DNA of 64,000 nt from Myxococcota bacterium (GCA_041389495.1 JAWKRT010000001.1:310001-374000); one strand, 5' to 3'. Positions 19,509 through 28,534 are shown, counted from the stretch's first letter. The notes: a model not told the origin generated them from the letters alone. Made by a program: numbers and translations.

Positions 19509-21032
19509 GTGGGCGACGCGGGGGCACTCGCGAGCTTCGGCTTCGACCCGAGCCTGCTGGCGCCGGTCGGATTCGCGGCGGCCGGCGCGCTCTTCGTGCT
19601 GCTCGGCGAGGTGTGGCTCGCGCGCGGCGGCCGCCGCCCGACGGCGGGGCCGACGCTCGCGTTCGTCGCCGTCGTCGCGCTCGCGCTCGCCGCGCTCACG
19701 GCGGCGTCGTCGTTCGCGAGCGGCGTGGACGCGCTCGTCGCTCCCGCGCGCCCGATGCTCCGCGTCGACGCGCTCGCGAGCTTCGCGTGCGCGGCGATCG
19801 CCGTGGCCTCGATCGTCGCCATCTGGCTCACGCGCAACTACCTCGCGGCGCTCGACATCGACGAGGGCGAGCTCTACGCGTTGCTCCTGCTCTCGGTCGC
19901 CGGCGCGTTCGTCACGGTGCAGGCCGTCGACCTCGTCGCGCTCTTCATGGGCATCGAGCTCATGAGCCTCCCCGCGTACGCGCTCGCGGGCTTCGACCGC
20001 CGGCGCCTCGCGTCGAACGAGTCGGGCCTCAAGTACTTCCTCGTCGGGTCGTTCGCCTCCGCCGTGCTGCTCTACGGCATGGCGCTGCTGTACGGCGCCA
20101 CCGGCGCGACGTCGTTCGAGGGCGTGCGCGCGGGCTTCGCGGGGACGAACGCGCTCGCGCTCGGCGGGCTCGCGCTCGTGCTCGCGGGCTTCGCGTTCAA
20201 GATCGCGGCCGTGCCGTTCCACCAGTGGGCGCCCGACGTCTACGAGGGCGCGCCGACGCCGGTGACCGCGTTCATGGCGACGGCGGTCAAGATCGCGGGC
20301 GTCGTCGCGCTGCTCCGCTTCGCGGGTACGGTGATCCCCGGCCCGGGAGAGGTCCCCGGGCTCGGCGACGACGTGCGGCGCGTCTTCGCGGTGCTCGCCG
20401 TCGCGACGCTCGTCGTCGGCAACGCGATGGCGCTCCTGCAGACGAACCTGAAGCGCATGCTCGCGTACTCGAGCGTCGGACACGTGGGCTTCGCGCTCGT
20501 CGGGCTCGCGGTCGGCGGCGCGACCGCCGACGCGGCCGTGCTCTTCTACCTCGTCGCCTACGCGCTCGCGAGCGCGGGCGCGCTCGGCGTCGTCGCCTCG
20601 CTCGCGCACGGCGGGCGCGAGCGCGACCGCATCGACGACCTCGCCGGCCTCGCGCACGCGCGCCCCGGCCTCGCCGCCGTGCTCGCGCTGTTCCTGCTCT
20701 CGCTCGCGGGCATCCCGGGCACCGCCGGCTTCTGGGCCAAGCTCTACGTGCTGGCTGCGGCCGTCGGCGACGGGCACCTCGTGCTCGCGCTGGCGGGCGT
20801 CCTCACGACGGCGGCGTCGCTGTGGTTCTACCTGCGGCCGATGGTCGCGATGTACATGCGCGATCCGGTCGACGGCGACCCGGGCGAGATCGACTTCATG
20901 CCGACGCTCGCGCTCGCCGTGTGCGCGATCGCGACGCTCTGGCTCGGCCTCTTCCCCACCGCCGACCCGCTCTTCGGCGTCCTCGACCCGAGCGCGATCG
21001 CGCGCGCGGCGGCGGAGGCGATCGGACGCTAG
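19509..21032 (+). CDS. nuoN: NADH-quinone oxidoreductase subunit N
   Basis: A 507-residue antiporter-like subunit next to NuoM. Cores are VDLVALFMGIELMSLPAYALAG (by position about 135-157), FKIAAVPFHQWAPDVYEGAP with the pump lysine, TNLKRMLAYSSVGHVGFALVG, and LSLAGIPGTAGFWAKLYVL. It starts at GTG 19509, two bases after nuoM. It is the last gene of the operon; the next gene is convergent (selB, ending at 21057). Confidence 0.95.
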   Translation: MGDAGALASFGFDPSLLAPVGFAAAGALFVLLGEVWLARGGRRPTAGPTLAFVAVVALALAALTAASSFASGVDALVAPARPMLRVDALASFACAAIAVASIVAIWLTRNYLAALDIDEGELYALLLLSVAGAFVTVQAVDLVALFMGIELMSLPAYALAGFDRRRLASNESGLKYFLVGSFASAVLLYGMALLYGATGATSFEGVRAGFAGTNALALGGLALVLAGFAFKIAAVPFHQWAPDVYEGAPTPVTAFMATAVKIAGVVALLRFAGTVIPGPGEVPGLGDDVRRVFAVLAVATLVVGNAMALLQTNLKRMLAYSSVGHVGFALVGLAVGGATADAAVLFYLVAYALASAGALGVVASLAHGGRERDRIDDLAGLAHARPGLAAVLALFLLSLAGIPGTAGFWAKLYVLAAAVGDGHLVLALAGVLTTAASLWFYLRPMVAMYMRDPVDGDPGEIDFMPTLALAVCAIATLWLGLFPTADPLFGVLDPSAIARAAAEAIGR

Positions 21033-21056
21033 GCCGCCCGGCCCGGCCGCACGCGC

Positions 21057-23018
21057 CTAGCGAGCGACGCGGCGGTCGCCGTCGCGCCGCGTCACGCCGA
21101 GCGCGTCGAGCAGCTCCATCAGCGGCACCGTCGTGCGCCGCGTCGTTCCCGTGAGCCGCTTGTACGCCGCGGTGTCGACCTCGCCGTGCGCGCCGAGGTG
21201 GGCGCGCACGCGCGCGACGAGCGCGTCGACGGCCGCGCGCGCGAACCACAGGTCGCCCGGGGCGCGCACGAGCGCGCCCTCGCGCTCGAGGTGCGCGGCG
21301 AGGTCGCGGAAGCGCTCGATCGGCACGCCGAGCGTCGCGGCCCATTCGCGCGGGGCGCTCGCCTCGAGGCCGGCGCCCGCGGCATCCGCGCGCATGCGCT
21401 CGACGAGCGCGCGCGTCGCCGCGTCGAGCGTCGGCGCGTGCGACGGCGTGCGCGCGAGGTCGGCCTCGACGACGAGCTCGCCGCGCTCGACGAGCGCGCG
21501 GAGCGCGGCGTCGACGGCGGCCTCGGACGCGCCGCCGGGCGCGCGCGAGCGGAGCGTGCCGAGCGCGAGGCCGGGGCGGAGCGGCTCGCGCCGGTGGTGG
21601 GCGTCGACTTCGCGCGCGAGCGCGCGCGCGAGCGCCTCGAGCGCGGCGGCGTCGACGACCACGCCCTCGACCGCGGGCGCGATCGCGCCCTCGGCGACGA
21701 GCGCGCGGACGGAGGCCTCGACCTCCTCGGCCGCGAGCCCGGACTCGCGCGCGAACTCGGCGAGCGCGAGGCCGCGCGCGCCGGCGCGGCTCGCGCGCGT
21801 GCGGAGCGCGCGCGCGGCGTCGCCCGCGTCGAGCTCCGCGAGCTCGCGCGCGAGCGCGGGATCGCTGCGGCGGAGCAGGTGCGGTGCGACGTCGACGACG
21901 CGCCCGCCGCCGAGCGTCGCGCCGTGCTCGCGCGTGCGCGCGAAGCCGCGCACGACGAAGCGGTCGCCCGGGAGCGCGACGACGGGATCGCCCTCGACGT
22001 GGATGCGCGCGAAGCCCGCGTAGCCGGGCGCGAGCGCGGGCGCGCCGATCGGCGCGATGCGCGCGCGCCGCTCGGCCGTGCCGAGCAGCAGCTCGACCGA
22101 CGCCGCGTCGCCGCGCGCGGGCGCGGGGCCGAGCCAGTCGATGCGCACGTCGAGCGCGCGCGTCGGCGCCAGCGCGCCCGGCAGCGAGACGACGTCGCCG
22201 CGCGCGAGCGCGCTCGCGTCGACGCCCTGCAGGTTCACCGCCGTGCGCGCGCCCGGCTCCGCGCGGGCGAGGTCGCGGCCGTGCGTCTGCAGCCCCCGCA
22301 CGCGCGCGCGCAGGCCGCGCGGGTGGATCTCGACCTGCGTTCCCGCCTCGAGCGCGCTCCCGACGAGCGTGCCCGTCGCGACCGCGCCGAAGCCCTTCGC
22401 CGCGAACGCGCGGTCGATGGCGAGGCGCGGCGGCCCGGTGCGCGGCGTGCGCGCGCGCGCCTCGCGCGCGCAGCCGGCGAGCGCGGCGCGCAGCGCGTCG
22501 AGCCCCTCGCCGGTCGTCGCCGAGCACGCGACCACGGGCGCGCCGGCGAGCGCCGTCGGCGCGAGCAGCTCGCGCACGTCGTCGCGCGCGAGCGCGCGCA
22601 TCTCGGCGTCGGCGAGATCGCACTTCGAGAGCGCGACGACGCCGTGCTCGACGCCGAGCAGCCGGCAGATCGCCGCGTGCTCGCGCGTCTGCGGCATCAC
22701 GCCCTCGTCCGCCGCGACGACGAGCAGCACGAAGTCGATGCCCGCCGCTCCCGCGACCATCGTGCGCACGAACCGCTCGTGGCCCGGGACGTCGACGACC
22801 GAGAGGCGCCCGACGTCCTCGCCGAGGTCGAGCGGCGCGAAGCCGAGCTCGATCGTGATGCCGCGGCGCTTCTCCTCGGGGAGGCGGTCGCAGTCGACGC
22901 CCGTGAGCGCGCGCACGAGCGCCGTCTTGCCGTGGTCGATGTGGCCGGCGGTGCCGAGGACGAGTGCGCCGCGCGGGCTCGTTCGGTGTGCGCCGCCGCT
23001 AGCGGGGCGAGAGGACAT
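21057..23018 (-). CDS. selB: selenocysteine-specific translation elongation factor
   Basis: A 653-residue GTPase that brings Sec-tRNA to in-frame UGA codons next to a SECIS hairpin. The G domain has GTAGHIDHGKTALVRALTG (G1), GITIELGFAPLDLG (switch I), DVPGHERFVRTM (G3) and SKCD (G4). EF-Tu-like barrels follow to about residue 375. The C-terminal third holds the winged-helix modules that bind the SECIS, ending AYKRLTGTTRRTTVPLMELL. ATG 23018 lies inside the serS end (20-base overlap), so the two are probably coupled. Its presence gives direct context for the two TGA-containing genes near 56 and 60 kb. Confidence 0.95.
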   Translation of the reverse strand: MSSRPASGGAHRTSPRGALVLGTAGHIDHGKTALVRALTGVDCDRLPEEKRRGITIELGFAPLDLGEDVGRLSVVDVPGHERFVRTMVAGAAGIDFVLLVVAADEGVMPQTREHAAICRLLGVEHGVVALSKCDLADAEMRALARDDVRELLAPTALAGAPVVACSATTGEGLDALRAALAGCAREARARTPRTGPPRLAIDRAFAAKGFGAVATGTLVGSALEAGTQVEIHPRGLRARVRGLQTHGRDLARAEPGARTAVNLQGVDASALARGDVVSLPGALAPTRALDVRIDWLGPAPARGDAASVELLLGTAERRARIAPIGAPALAPGYAGFARIHVEGDPVVALPGDRFVVRGFARTREHGATLGGGRVVDVAPHLLRRSDPALARELAELDAGDAARALRTRASRAGARGLALAEFARESGLAAEEVEASVRALVAEGAIAPAVEGVVVDAAALEALARALAREVDAHHRREPLRPGLALGTLRSRAPGGASEAAVDAALRALVERGELVVEADLARTPSHAPTLDAATRALVERMRADAAGAGLEASAPREWAATLGVPIERFRDLAAHLEREGALVRAPGDLWFARAAVDALVARVRAHLGAHGEVDTAAYKRLTGTTRRTTVPLMELLDALGVTRRDGDRRVAR

Positions 23019-24276
23019 CGCGTCCGACGTACGGGCGCAGCGCTGCCGGGATGCGGATCGAGCCGTCCGCCTGCTGGTGGTTCTCGAGCAGCGGGATGAG
23101 CGTGCGCGCGATCGCGACGGCGGTGCCGTTCAGCGTGTGCACGAGCTCGGTCTTCTTGCCGCCCTTGCGCTTGAAGCGCGCCTTCAGGCGGCGCGCCTGG
23201 TAGTCGGTGCAGTTCGAGGTGCTCGTCACCTCGCCGTAGCCGCCGCCCTCGCCGCGTCCGGGCATCCACGCCTCGATGTCGAACTTGCGGTAGGCGGGCG
23301 CGCCGAGGTCGCCACTCGCCACGTCGATCACGCGGTACGGGATCTCGAGGTCGCGGAAGATCCCCTCCTCGATCGCGCGCATCTCGTCGTGCAGCGCGTC
23401 CGAGTCCTCGGGGCGGCAGGTGACGAAGAGCTCGACCTTCGTGAACTGGTGGACGCGATAGAGGCCCTTGCTCTCGCGGCCCGCCGCGCCCGCCTCGGTG
23501 CGGAAGCAGTGCGAGATGCCCGCGTGCTTGATGGGCAGCTCCTCCTCGTCGATCACGCGGTCGGCCTGCAGGCCGCCGAGCGTGATCTCGGCGGTGCCGA
23601 CGAGGCACAGGTCGTGGCCGGCGACCGAGTAGACCTGCGTCTCCTCGCCGCGCGGATTGAAGCCGATGCCCTCGAGGATGGCGGGCCGCGCGAGGTCCGG
23701 CGTCGCGACGGGCGCGAAGCCGGCCGCGATCGCGCGATCGAGCGCGAAGCGTTGGAGCGCGAGGTCGAGCAGCACGGCCGCGTTCTTCAGGTAGTAGAAC
23801 TTCGCGCCCGTCACCTTCGCGGCGCCGTCGAAGTCGAAGAGGTCGTGGCGCGCGCCGAGCTCGAGGTGGTCGAGCGGCGGGAAGTCGAACTTCGTGGGCT
23901 CGCCCCAGGTCGCGAGCACGACGAAGTCGTCCTCGCCGCCCTCCGGCACGTCGGGGTGCAGGAGGTTCGGCAGCGTGCGCGCGGCCTCGTCGAGCAGCCC
24001 CTGCGCCTCGCGCAGCTGCGCTTCGAGCTCCGCGATGCGCTCCTTGATGCGCCGGCCGAGCGCGTTGTGCGCCTCGCGCTCGTCGGGCGCGAGCTTGCGC
24101 TGCCCCGCCTTCTGGTGCTCGTTGCGCTCGCGGTTCGCGTCGTTCACCTCGGTGGTGAGCGCGGCCACGCGGCGCTGCGCGTCGATCGCGATGTCGACGT
24201 CCGCGGTGACGCCGCGCTTGCGGATGCACTCCGCGATCTCGTTGCGGCGCGCCTCGAGGCTTCGGGGGTCGAGCAT
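22999..24276 (-). CDS. serS: seryl-tRNA synthetase
   Basis: A 425-residue class II synthetase that charges tRNA(Ser) and also tRNA(Sec), the first step to selenocysteine. The N-terminal coiled-coil arm (about 25-105) is rich in Glu/Arg/Leu. The catalytic core has motif 2 (CFRTEAGAAGRESKGLYRVH) and motif 3 (GTAVAIARTLIPLLENHQ) with the C-terminal LRPYVG. Start ATG 24276. It is upstream of selB in what looks like a two-gene operon, a functionally sensible pairing. Confidence 0.96.
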   Translation of the reverse strand: MLDPRSLEARRNEIAECIRKRGVTADVDIAIDAQRRVAALTTEVNDANRERNEHQKAGQRKLAPDEREAHNALGRRIKERIAELEAQLREAQGLLDEAARTLPNLLHPDVPEGGEDDFVVLATWGEPTKFDFPPLDHLELGARHDLFDFDGAAKVTGAKFYYLKNAAVLLDLALQRFALDRAIAAGFAPVATPDLARPAILEGIGFNPRGEETQVYSVAGHDLCLVGTAEITLGGLQADRVIDEEELPIKHAGISHCFRTEAGAAGRESKGLYRVHQFTKVELFVTCRPEDSDALHDEMRAIEEGIFRDLEIPYRVIDVASGDLGAPAYRKFDIEAWMPGRGEGGGYGEVTSTSNCTDYQARRLKARFKRKGGKKTELVHTLNGTAVAIARTLIPLLENHQQADGSIRIPAALRPYVGRDVLSPR

Positions 24277-24345
24277 GGCGCGGGGAGGGAAGCACAGCGC
24301 CCGAGGCCACTCAAGGATGGGACGGCGCGGTGCAGCCGCCTGCGC

Positions 24346-24699
24346 CTACCACTCGCAGTCGGACGCGATGCCGGAGAGCCAGGTCTCGACGAGCTTCCCG
24401 TTCTGGACGCGGAACGCCTGGACCCAGTGCTGCACCGCGCCGTTCAGCTTCCAGCGTCCGATCGCGGTGACCATGTCGTCCTCGACGACGAGGCGATAGG
24501 TGAGCTCCTGGACGTCGAGGTTCGGACCGAACTGGAGGAGCTGGTCGCGGTACTCCTCCGCCGTGATCGCGCGCGTGCCGTTCGGCTCGTGGCGCGTGTA
24601 GACGGGGCCGGCGATCTCGGGCACGAGCTCGAAGGCCTTCTTCGACCACATGTCGTCGTACCAGCGCTCCATCGCGCGGCGCGTCTCGGCAGCGGACAT
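24346..24699 (-). CDS. NTF2/SnoaL-fold protein
   Basis: A 117-residue single-domain protein of the nuclear-transport-factor-2/SnoaL-like fold. It has an N-terminal helix ETRRAMERWYDDMWSKKAF, then alternating strands including YRLVVEDDMVTAIGRWKL and AFRVQNGKLVETWL. Members are small cone-shaped enzymes or binding proteins; the substrate here is unknown. The ribosome site GAGGAGGAA precedes ATG 24699, and TATCAT (minus strand, 24742-24747) may be its -10. It is divergent from another NTF2-like gene 60 bases away. Confidence 0.85.
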   Translation of the reverse strand: MSAAETRRAMERWYDDMWSKKAFELVPEIAGPVYTRHEPNGTRAITAEEYRDQLLQFGPNLDVQELTYRLVVEDDMVTAIGRWKLNGAVQHWVQAFRVQNGKLVETWLSGIASDCEW

Positions 24700-24745
24700 C
24701 GGCGTTCCTCCTCGGTGTCGCGCCCGTCGCGGCGCGCGCGCATGA

Positions 24746-24751
24746 TAGGCT
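24746..24751 (+). promoter_or_regulatory. -10 element TAGGCT, overlapping a divergent TATCAT
   Basis: TAGGCT ends eight bases before ATG 24760, the leaderless geometry. The minus-strand TATCAT at 24742-24747 overlaps it and could serve the divergent gene at 24699, so the two NTF2-like genes may share one compact promoter. Confidence 0.4.
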
Positions 24752-24759
24752 CGTCGGCC

Positions 24760-25287
24760 ATGGCGAATCGACCTCCTTCGACCGCGCCGACGCCTGCGTC
24801 GGAGCGCTGGACCGAGCGCGAGCGGCGCAACGTCGCCGCCGTCGACCTCCTCTTCTCCCCGCCCGCGGGCTTCGACCCGTCGACGCTGTTCCGCGACGAC
24901 GCGACGTGGTGGAACGGGCTCCCGTACATCGCGGGTCGCGAGGGCGCGACGGAGCACGCGGGCATCGAGGCGATCCGCGGGATCCTGTGGGGCGCGGGGG
25001 CCGACCAGTCGGGCCGCGGCGTCGACGCCTACGACCTCGGGACGACGCGCTACGAGGACGTCGTCGTGATGGCCGACGGCGACCTCGTGCTGCGCCAGCA
25101 CACGATGCGCGCCCGCACGCACGGCGGGCAGAGCTACGTCAACGTCTACGCCTTCGTGTTCCGCTTCGACGACGAGGGCCGCATCGCGTACCTGACGGAG
25201 CACTGGAACACGTGGCACGCGTGGAACGTGCTCTTCCACCACTTCCCGATGGAGCCCGCGCACCCGCTCCCGGACGGGCGGCGTTAG
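24760..25287 (+). CDS. NTF2/SnoaL-fold protein
   Basis: A 175-residue protein of the SnoaL/NTF2 fold: helix TERERRNVAAVDLLFS, then FRDDATWWNGLPYIAGREG, EDVVVMADGDLVLRQHTMRA, NVYAFVFRFDDEGRIAYLTEHWNTWHAW. The conserved E-H-W end is typical of ketosteroid-isomerase-like members. ATG 24760 is chosen because TAGGCT is eight bases upstream; an in-frame ATG at 24742 lies inside that element. It overlaps the convergent enoyl-CoA hydratase by four bases. Substrate unknown. Confidence 0.8.
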   Translation: MANRPPSTAPTPASERWTERERRNVAAVDLLFSPPAGFDPSTLFRDDATWWNGLPYIAGREGATEHAGIEAIRGILWGAGADQSGRGVDAYDLGTTRYEDVVVMADGDLVLRQHTMRARTHGGQSYVNVYAFVFRFDDEGRIAYLTEHWNTWHAWNVLFHHFPMEPAHPLPDGRR

Positions 25288-26111
25288 TCGTCGGCGAGGC
25301 GGTCGAGCTCGGCGCCGATCGAGGGCTCGCCCTCCGGCGTCTGCAGGCCTCGCTCGAGGAAGCGCCGCATGAGCGCGCGCGGCTCGGGGCGCGTCATGCA
25401 CCGGTCGAAGCCGAGCTGCTCGCGGCGAAGCTCGTCGGGGAGCGCGCGGTCGACCTCGGCCATCACGCCCTTGATCTCGGCGATCGACGCGAGCGGGAAG
25501 CGCGCGATGCGGCGCGCGAGCGCGTCGACGTAGGGGCCGAGCTCGTCGGGCGGGAGCGCGCGGTTCACCCAGCCGAGGCGCGCGGCCTCCTCGGCGCTCA
25601 CGTCGTCGCCGCCGAAGATCACCTCGGCCGCGCGCGCGCGGCCGAGCAGGCGCGTGAGCCGCACGGTGCCGCCCGCGCCGGGCAGGATGCCGAGGCCGAT
25701 CTCGGGCTGGCCGAGCACGGCGCGGCCGATCGCCGCGAAGCGCATGTCGCACGCGAGCGCGACCTCGCTGCCGCCGCCGCGCGCGTAGCCCTCGATCTGC
25801 GCGATCGTGACCTTCGGCATCGTGCGCAGGCGGTCGAGCGTCGCGTGCACCCACGAGAGCCCGGGCGCGAGCGCGGGCGCGCCCGCGGCCTCGGGCATCG
25901 CGACGATGCCCTCGACGTCGCCGTGCGCGATGAAGAAGCGCGGGTTCGCGCTGCGCAGCACGAGCACCTTCGCGTCGTCGTCGGTGGCGACGCGCTCGAA
26001 GACGTCGGCGAGCGCGGGCAGCAGCGCCATGCCGAGCAGGTTCATCGGCGGGACGTCGATCGTCGCGACGGCGATGCCGTCGGCGACGGCGAGCGAGACG
26101 GGCTCGGGCAT
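25284..26111 (-). CDS. enoyl-CoA hydratase/isomerase family protein
   Basis: A 275-residue crotonase-fold enzyme. The oxyanion-hole region FIAHGDVEGI and IEGYARGGGSEVALACDMRFAA are present, followed by GQPEIGLGILPGAGGTVRLTR, where a Glu occupies the usual catalytic position. The extended C-terminus (about 215-275, CMTRPEPRALMRRFLERGLQ) is common in hydratase-like members acting on branched or aromatic substrates. Probably beta-oxidation or a related CoA pathway; substrate not predictable. Start ATG 26111, 77 bases from the upstream alcohol dehydrogenase stop. Confidence 0.9.
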   Translation of the reverse strand: MPEPVSLAVADGIAVATIDVPPMNLLGMALLPALADVFERVATDDDAKVLVLRSANPRFFIAHGDVEGIVAMPEAAGAPALAPGLSWVHATLDRLRTMPKVTIAQIEGYARGGGSEVALACDMRFAAIGRAVLGQPEIGLGILPGAGGTVRLTRLLGRARAAEVIFGGDDVSAEEAARLGWVNRALPPDELGPYVDALARRIARFPLASIAEIKGVMAEVDRALPDELRREQLGFDRCMTRPEPRALMRRFLERGLQTPEGEPSIGAELDRLADD

Positions 26112-26188
26112 GGGGCCTCCGTGGAGCGCGGTCCGCGCGCCGCGCGCGCGGCCAGGTGGCGTGCGCGCGGCCTCGCGGCGTGCGCGCG

Positions 26189-27310
26189 TCAGTCGAGCGT
26201 GAGCACGCCGCGCGCGAGCCGCCCCGCGTGCAGGTCCTCGACGGCGCGCTCGAAGTCGTCGAGCGGATACGTCTGCGACACGAGCTCGTCGAGCAGGAGC
26301 CTCCCGGCGCGGTAGTGGTCGACGATCTCGGCGACGTCGCGGTGCGGCTGCGCCGAGCCGTAGCGACAGCCGAGGATGCCGCGGTCGACGTGCGTGAGGT
26401 GCGTGACGGGGACGTCGACCGTCGCGCCGACCGGCGGCACGCCGACGACCACGACGTTGCCGCCCCACGCGAGGCTCTCGAGCGCGGCGCGCACGACGCG
26501 CGGCGCGCCCACGCACTCGAACGCCCAGTCGACGCCCGAGGTCGGGTCGACGCCTCCCGCGGTGGGCGCGGCCGCGCCCGCCGGCGCCGCGAGCCGCGCG
26601 CGCACGGCCGCGGCCACGTCCTCGCCGTCGCGCGCGAGCACGAAGTCGGTGGCACCGAACGCGCGCGCCGCGGCCTCCTTCCCGGGCTGCGCGTCGACCG
26701 CCACGATGCGCGACGCGCCCGCGATGCGGAGCCCCTGGATCGCGTTGAGCCCGACGCCGCCGACGCCGAAGACGGCGGCCGTCTCGCCCGCGCGCACGCG
26801 CGCGCGATTCAGGACCGCGCCGACGCCCGTGATCACGCCGCAGCCGACGAGCGCGGCCGACGCGAAGGGCACGTCGTGCGGGATCTTCACGGCCTGCCCG
26901 GCGCCCACGACCGTGCGCTCGACGAACACCGACGTCGCCGCGAAGTCGTGGCACGGCCGGCCCGCGAGCGTGAACGGCGTGGCGCGGTTGCCGAACGTGC
27001 TCCGGCACCAGGTCGGCCGGCCGGCCGCGCAGTGGCGGCAGCGCCCGCACGCCGCGAGCGTGTGCAGCACCACCGGGTCGCCCGGCGCGAGGCCGCGCAC
27101 GCCCGCGCCCACCTCCTCGACGACGCCCGCGCCCTCGTGCCCGAGCACGACGGGCACGGGCCATTCGATCGTGCCGTCGAGGACGGAGAGGTCGCTGTGG
27201 CAGAGGCCGGCCGCGCGGATGCGCACGATCACCTCGCCCGCCTCGGGCGCGCGCAGCGCGAGCGCGTCGCTCACGAACGCCTTCGCTCCGTCGTACACGA
27301 TGCCGCGCAT
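26189..27310 (-). CDS. zinc-dependent alcohol dehydrogenase
   Basis: A 373-residue medium-chain dehydrogenase. Catalytic zinc ligands are in AAGLCHSDLSV and GHEGAGVVEEVG. The structural-zinc lobe has CGRCRHCAAGRPTWC, and a cofactor Rossmann motif follows (FGVGGVGLNAIQG, about residue 190). It resembles class III/mycobacterial-type Zn-alcohol dehydrogenases, which oxidise alcohols or S-hydroxymethyl thiols. A stretch near 245-260 (APAGAAAPTAGGVDP) is a small alanine-rich insertion. ATG 27310 is preceded by TATACT eight bases upstream. It lies in a group of CoA-type and NTF2-fold genes. Confidence 0.92.
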   Translation of the reverse strand: MRGIVYDGAKAFVSDALALRAPEAGEVIVRIRAAGLCHSDLSVLDGTIEWPVPVVLGHEGAGVVEEVGAGVRGLAPGDPVVLHTLAACGRCRHCAAGRPTWCRSTFGNRATPFTLAGRPCHDFAATSVFVERTVVGAGQAVKIPHDVPFASAALVGCGVITGVGAVLNRARVRAGETAAVFGVGGVGLNAIQGLRIAGASRIVAVDAQPGKEAAARAFGATDFVLARDGEDVAAAVRARLAAPAGAAAPTAGGVDPTSGVDWAFECVGAPRVVRAALESLAWGGNVVVVGVPPVGATVDVPVTHLTHVDRGILGCRYGSAQPHRDVAEIVDHYRAGRLLLDELVSQTYPLDDFERAVEDLHAGRLARGVLTLD

Positions 27311-27318
27311 GGCCGCGC

Positions 27319-27324
27319 AGTATA
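27319..27324 (-). promoter_or_regulatory. -10 element TATACT before the alcohol dehydrogenase
   Basis: On the minus strand TATACT is eight bases from ATG 27310. The surrounding 20 bases (27314-27333) are identical to 2273-2292 before the isochorismatase-like gene, so the two genes may share control. Confidence 0.45.
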
Positions 27325-27400
27325 CGCGCGCGCTTGCGCGTCGACGCCGCGGTGTGGGATACCTGTCGCCCCGCGCCGCCCGCACGCCCGAGGAGCCCCG

Positions 27401-27844
27401 ATGCCCGCCGCGTACGACCCCGCCGACACGCTCCGCCGCTTCTTCGCCGACCTCGACCGGCTCGACTTCGACGCCGTCGGCGCCTACTGCAGCGACGACT
27501 GCGCCTACGAGGACGTGCCCGTCGGCCCCGCGGCGACGGCCGTCGGTCCGAAGGCGATCGCCGAGAAGCTGCGCAACGGGCTCGGCATGCTCGAGCGCAT
27601 CCCGACGACGATCCACCGCCTCGCGCGCGACGGCGACACCGTGCTCGTCGAGCGCACCGAGGTCTGGCACCACCCGACGGGCGAGCGCGCGACGCTCCCC
27701 GTGATGGCCGTCTTCGAGTTCCGCGCCTCGGACGGGAAGATCACGCTCTGGCGCGACTACTGGGACGTGAAGACGCTCTTCGACCAGCAGCCCCCGGGCT
27801 GGCTCGAGAAGATCGTCGGTGCCGCTGCGTCCGCTGGTCGTTAG
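27401..27844 (+). CDS. limonene-1,2-epoxide-hydrolase/NTF2-like protein
   Basis: A 147-residue NTF2-fold protein with DTLRRFFADLDRLDFDAVGAYC, YEDVPVGPAATAVGPKAIAEKL and ERTEVWHHPTGERATLPVMAVFEF, ending KITLWRDYWDVKTL. The pattern fits the limonene-1,2-epoxide hydrolase-like subgroup (Asp-Arg-Asp proton relay), so it may hydrolyse epoxides or isomerise a steroid-like substrate. A GAGGAG ribosome site precedes ATG 27401; TACCTG at 27360-27365 may be the -10. It leads a run of four close genes to 30017. Confidence 0.83.
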   Translation: MPAAYDPADTLRRFFADLDRLDFDAVGAYCSDDCAYEDVPVGPAATAVGPKAIAEKLRNGLGMLERIPTTIHRLARDGDTVLVERTEVWHHPTGERATLPVMAVFEFRASDGKITLWRDYWDVKTLFDQQPPGWLEKIVGAAASAGR

Positions 27845-27847
27845 GCG

Positions 27848-28534
27848 ATGATCGACCTGCGCCGCGAGGGCGCCGTGTTCGTGCTCACCATGGACGACGG
27901 CGAGAACCGCTTCCGCCCCGAGCGCGTCGCGCGCTGGAACGAGGCGCTCGACGAGGTCGAGCGCACGGAGGGGCCGAAGGCGCTCGTCACGACGGGCACG
28001 GGCAAGTTCTACTCGAACGGGCTCGACCTCGACTGGATGCTCGGCGAGGCCGCGCCCGCCGAGCGCGCGGCCTACATCCCGTCCGTGCTCGCGGTGATGG
28101 CGCGCGTGCTCGCGTTCCCGGCGATCACCGTGTGCGCGATGAACGGGCACGCGTTCGGCGCCGGCGGGCAGATCGCCGTGGCGCACGACTACCGCGTGAT
28201 GCGCGCCGACCGCGGCTTCTTCTGCATGCCCGAGGTCGACATGGGCGCGCCGCTCCACCCGGGCATGACGGCGCTCCTGCAGGCGCGCCTCCCGCACCAG
28301 ACGGCGCACCGCGTGATCTCGGAAGGGCACCGCTACCCGGCGGAGGAGGCGCTCGCCGCGCGCATCGTCGACGCCGTCGCGCCGGAGGGCGAGGTGGTGT
28401 CGCGCGCGATCGCGATCGCGGAGCCGCTCGCGGCGAAGGCGAAGCCCGCGATGGGCGTGCTCAAGAAGGGGATGTACGAGCGCGCGCTCGCCGCCCTCGC
28501 GCTCCCGCTCGCATCCCTCGAGGAGACGAAGTGA
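27848..28534 (+). CDS. enoyl-CoA hydratase/delta3-delta2-enoyl-CoA isomerase-like protein
   Basis: A 228-residue short crotonase. KFYSNGLDLDWM and MNGHAFGAGGQIAVAHDYRVMR form the oxyanion hole; GFFCMPEVDMGAPLHPGMTALL follows. The SNGLDL/FGAGG pattern is like eukaryotic/plant-type enoyl-CoA isomerases (PECI), which move the double bond of unsaturated acyl-CoAs. It lies three bases after the NTF2-like gene and overlaps the next gene by GTGA, so the four genes 27401-30017 are probably one operon. Confidence 0.88.
   Translation: MIDLRREGAVFVLTMDDGENRFRPERVARWNEALDEVERTEGPKALVTTGTGKFYSNGLDLDWMLGEAAPAERAAYIPSVLAVMARVLAFPAITVCAMNGHAFGAGGQIAVAHDYRVMRADRGFFCMPEVDMGAPLHPGMTALLQARLPHQTAHRVISEGHRYPAEEALAARIVDAVAPEGEVVSRAIAIAEPLAAKAKPAMGVLKKGMYERALAALALPLASLEETK

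Noticed and set aside
15400..21032. Long open frames on both strands across the nuo genes.
   Set aside because: They are low-complexity Arg/Ala/Asp/Glu-rich translations antiparallel or shifted to recognised nuo subunits; no motif or start signal supports them.
21033..24345. A tRNA(Sec) gene (selC) near selB.
   Set aside because: Gaps around selB and serS are too short (24 and 69 bases) and show no long-arm tRNA pattern; selC must be elsewhere.
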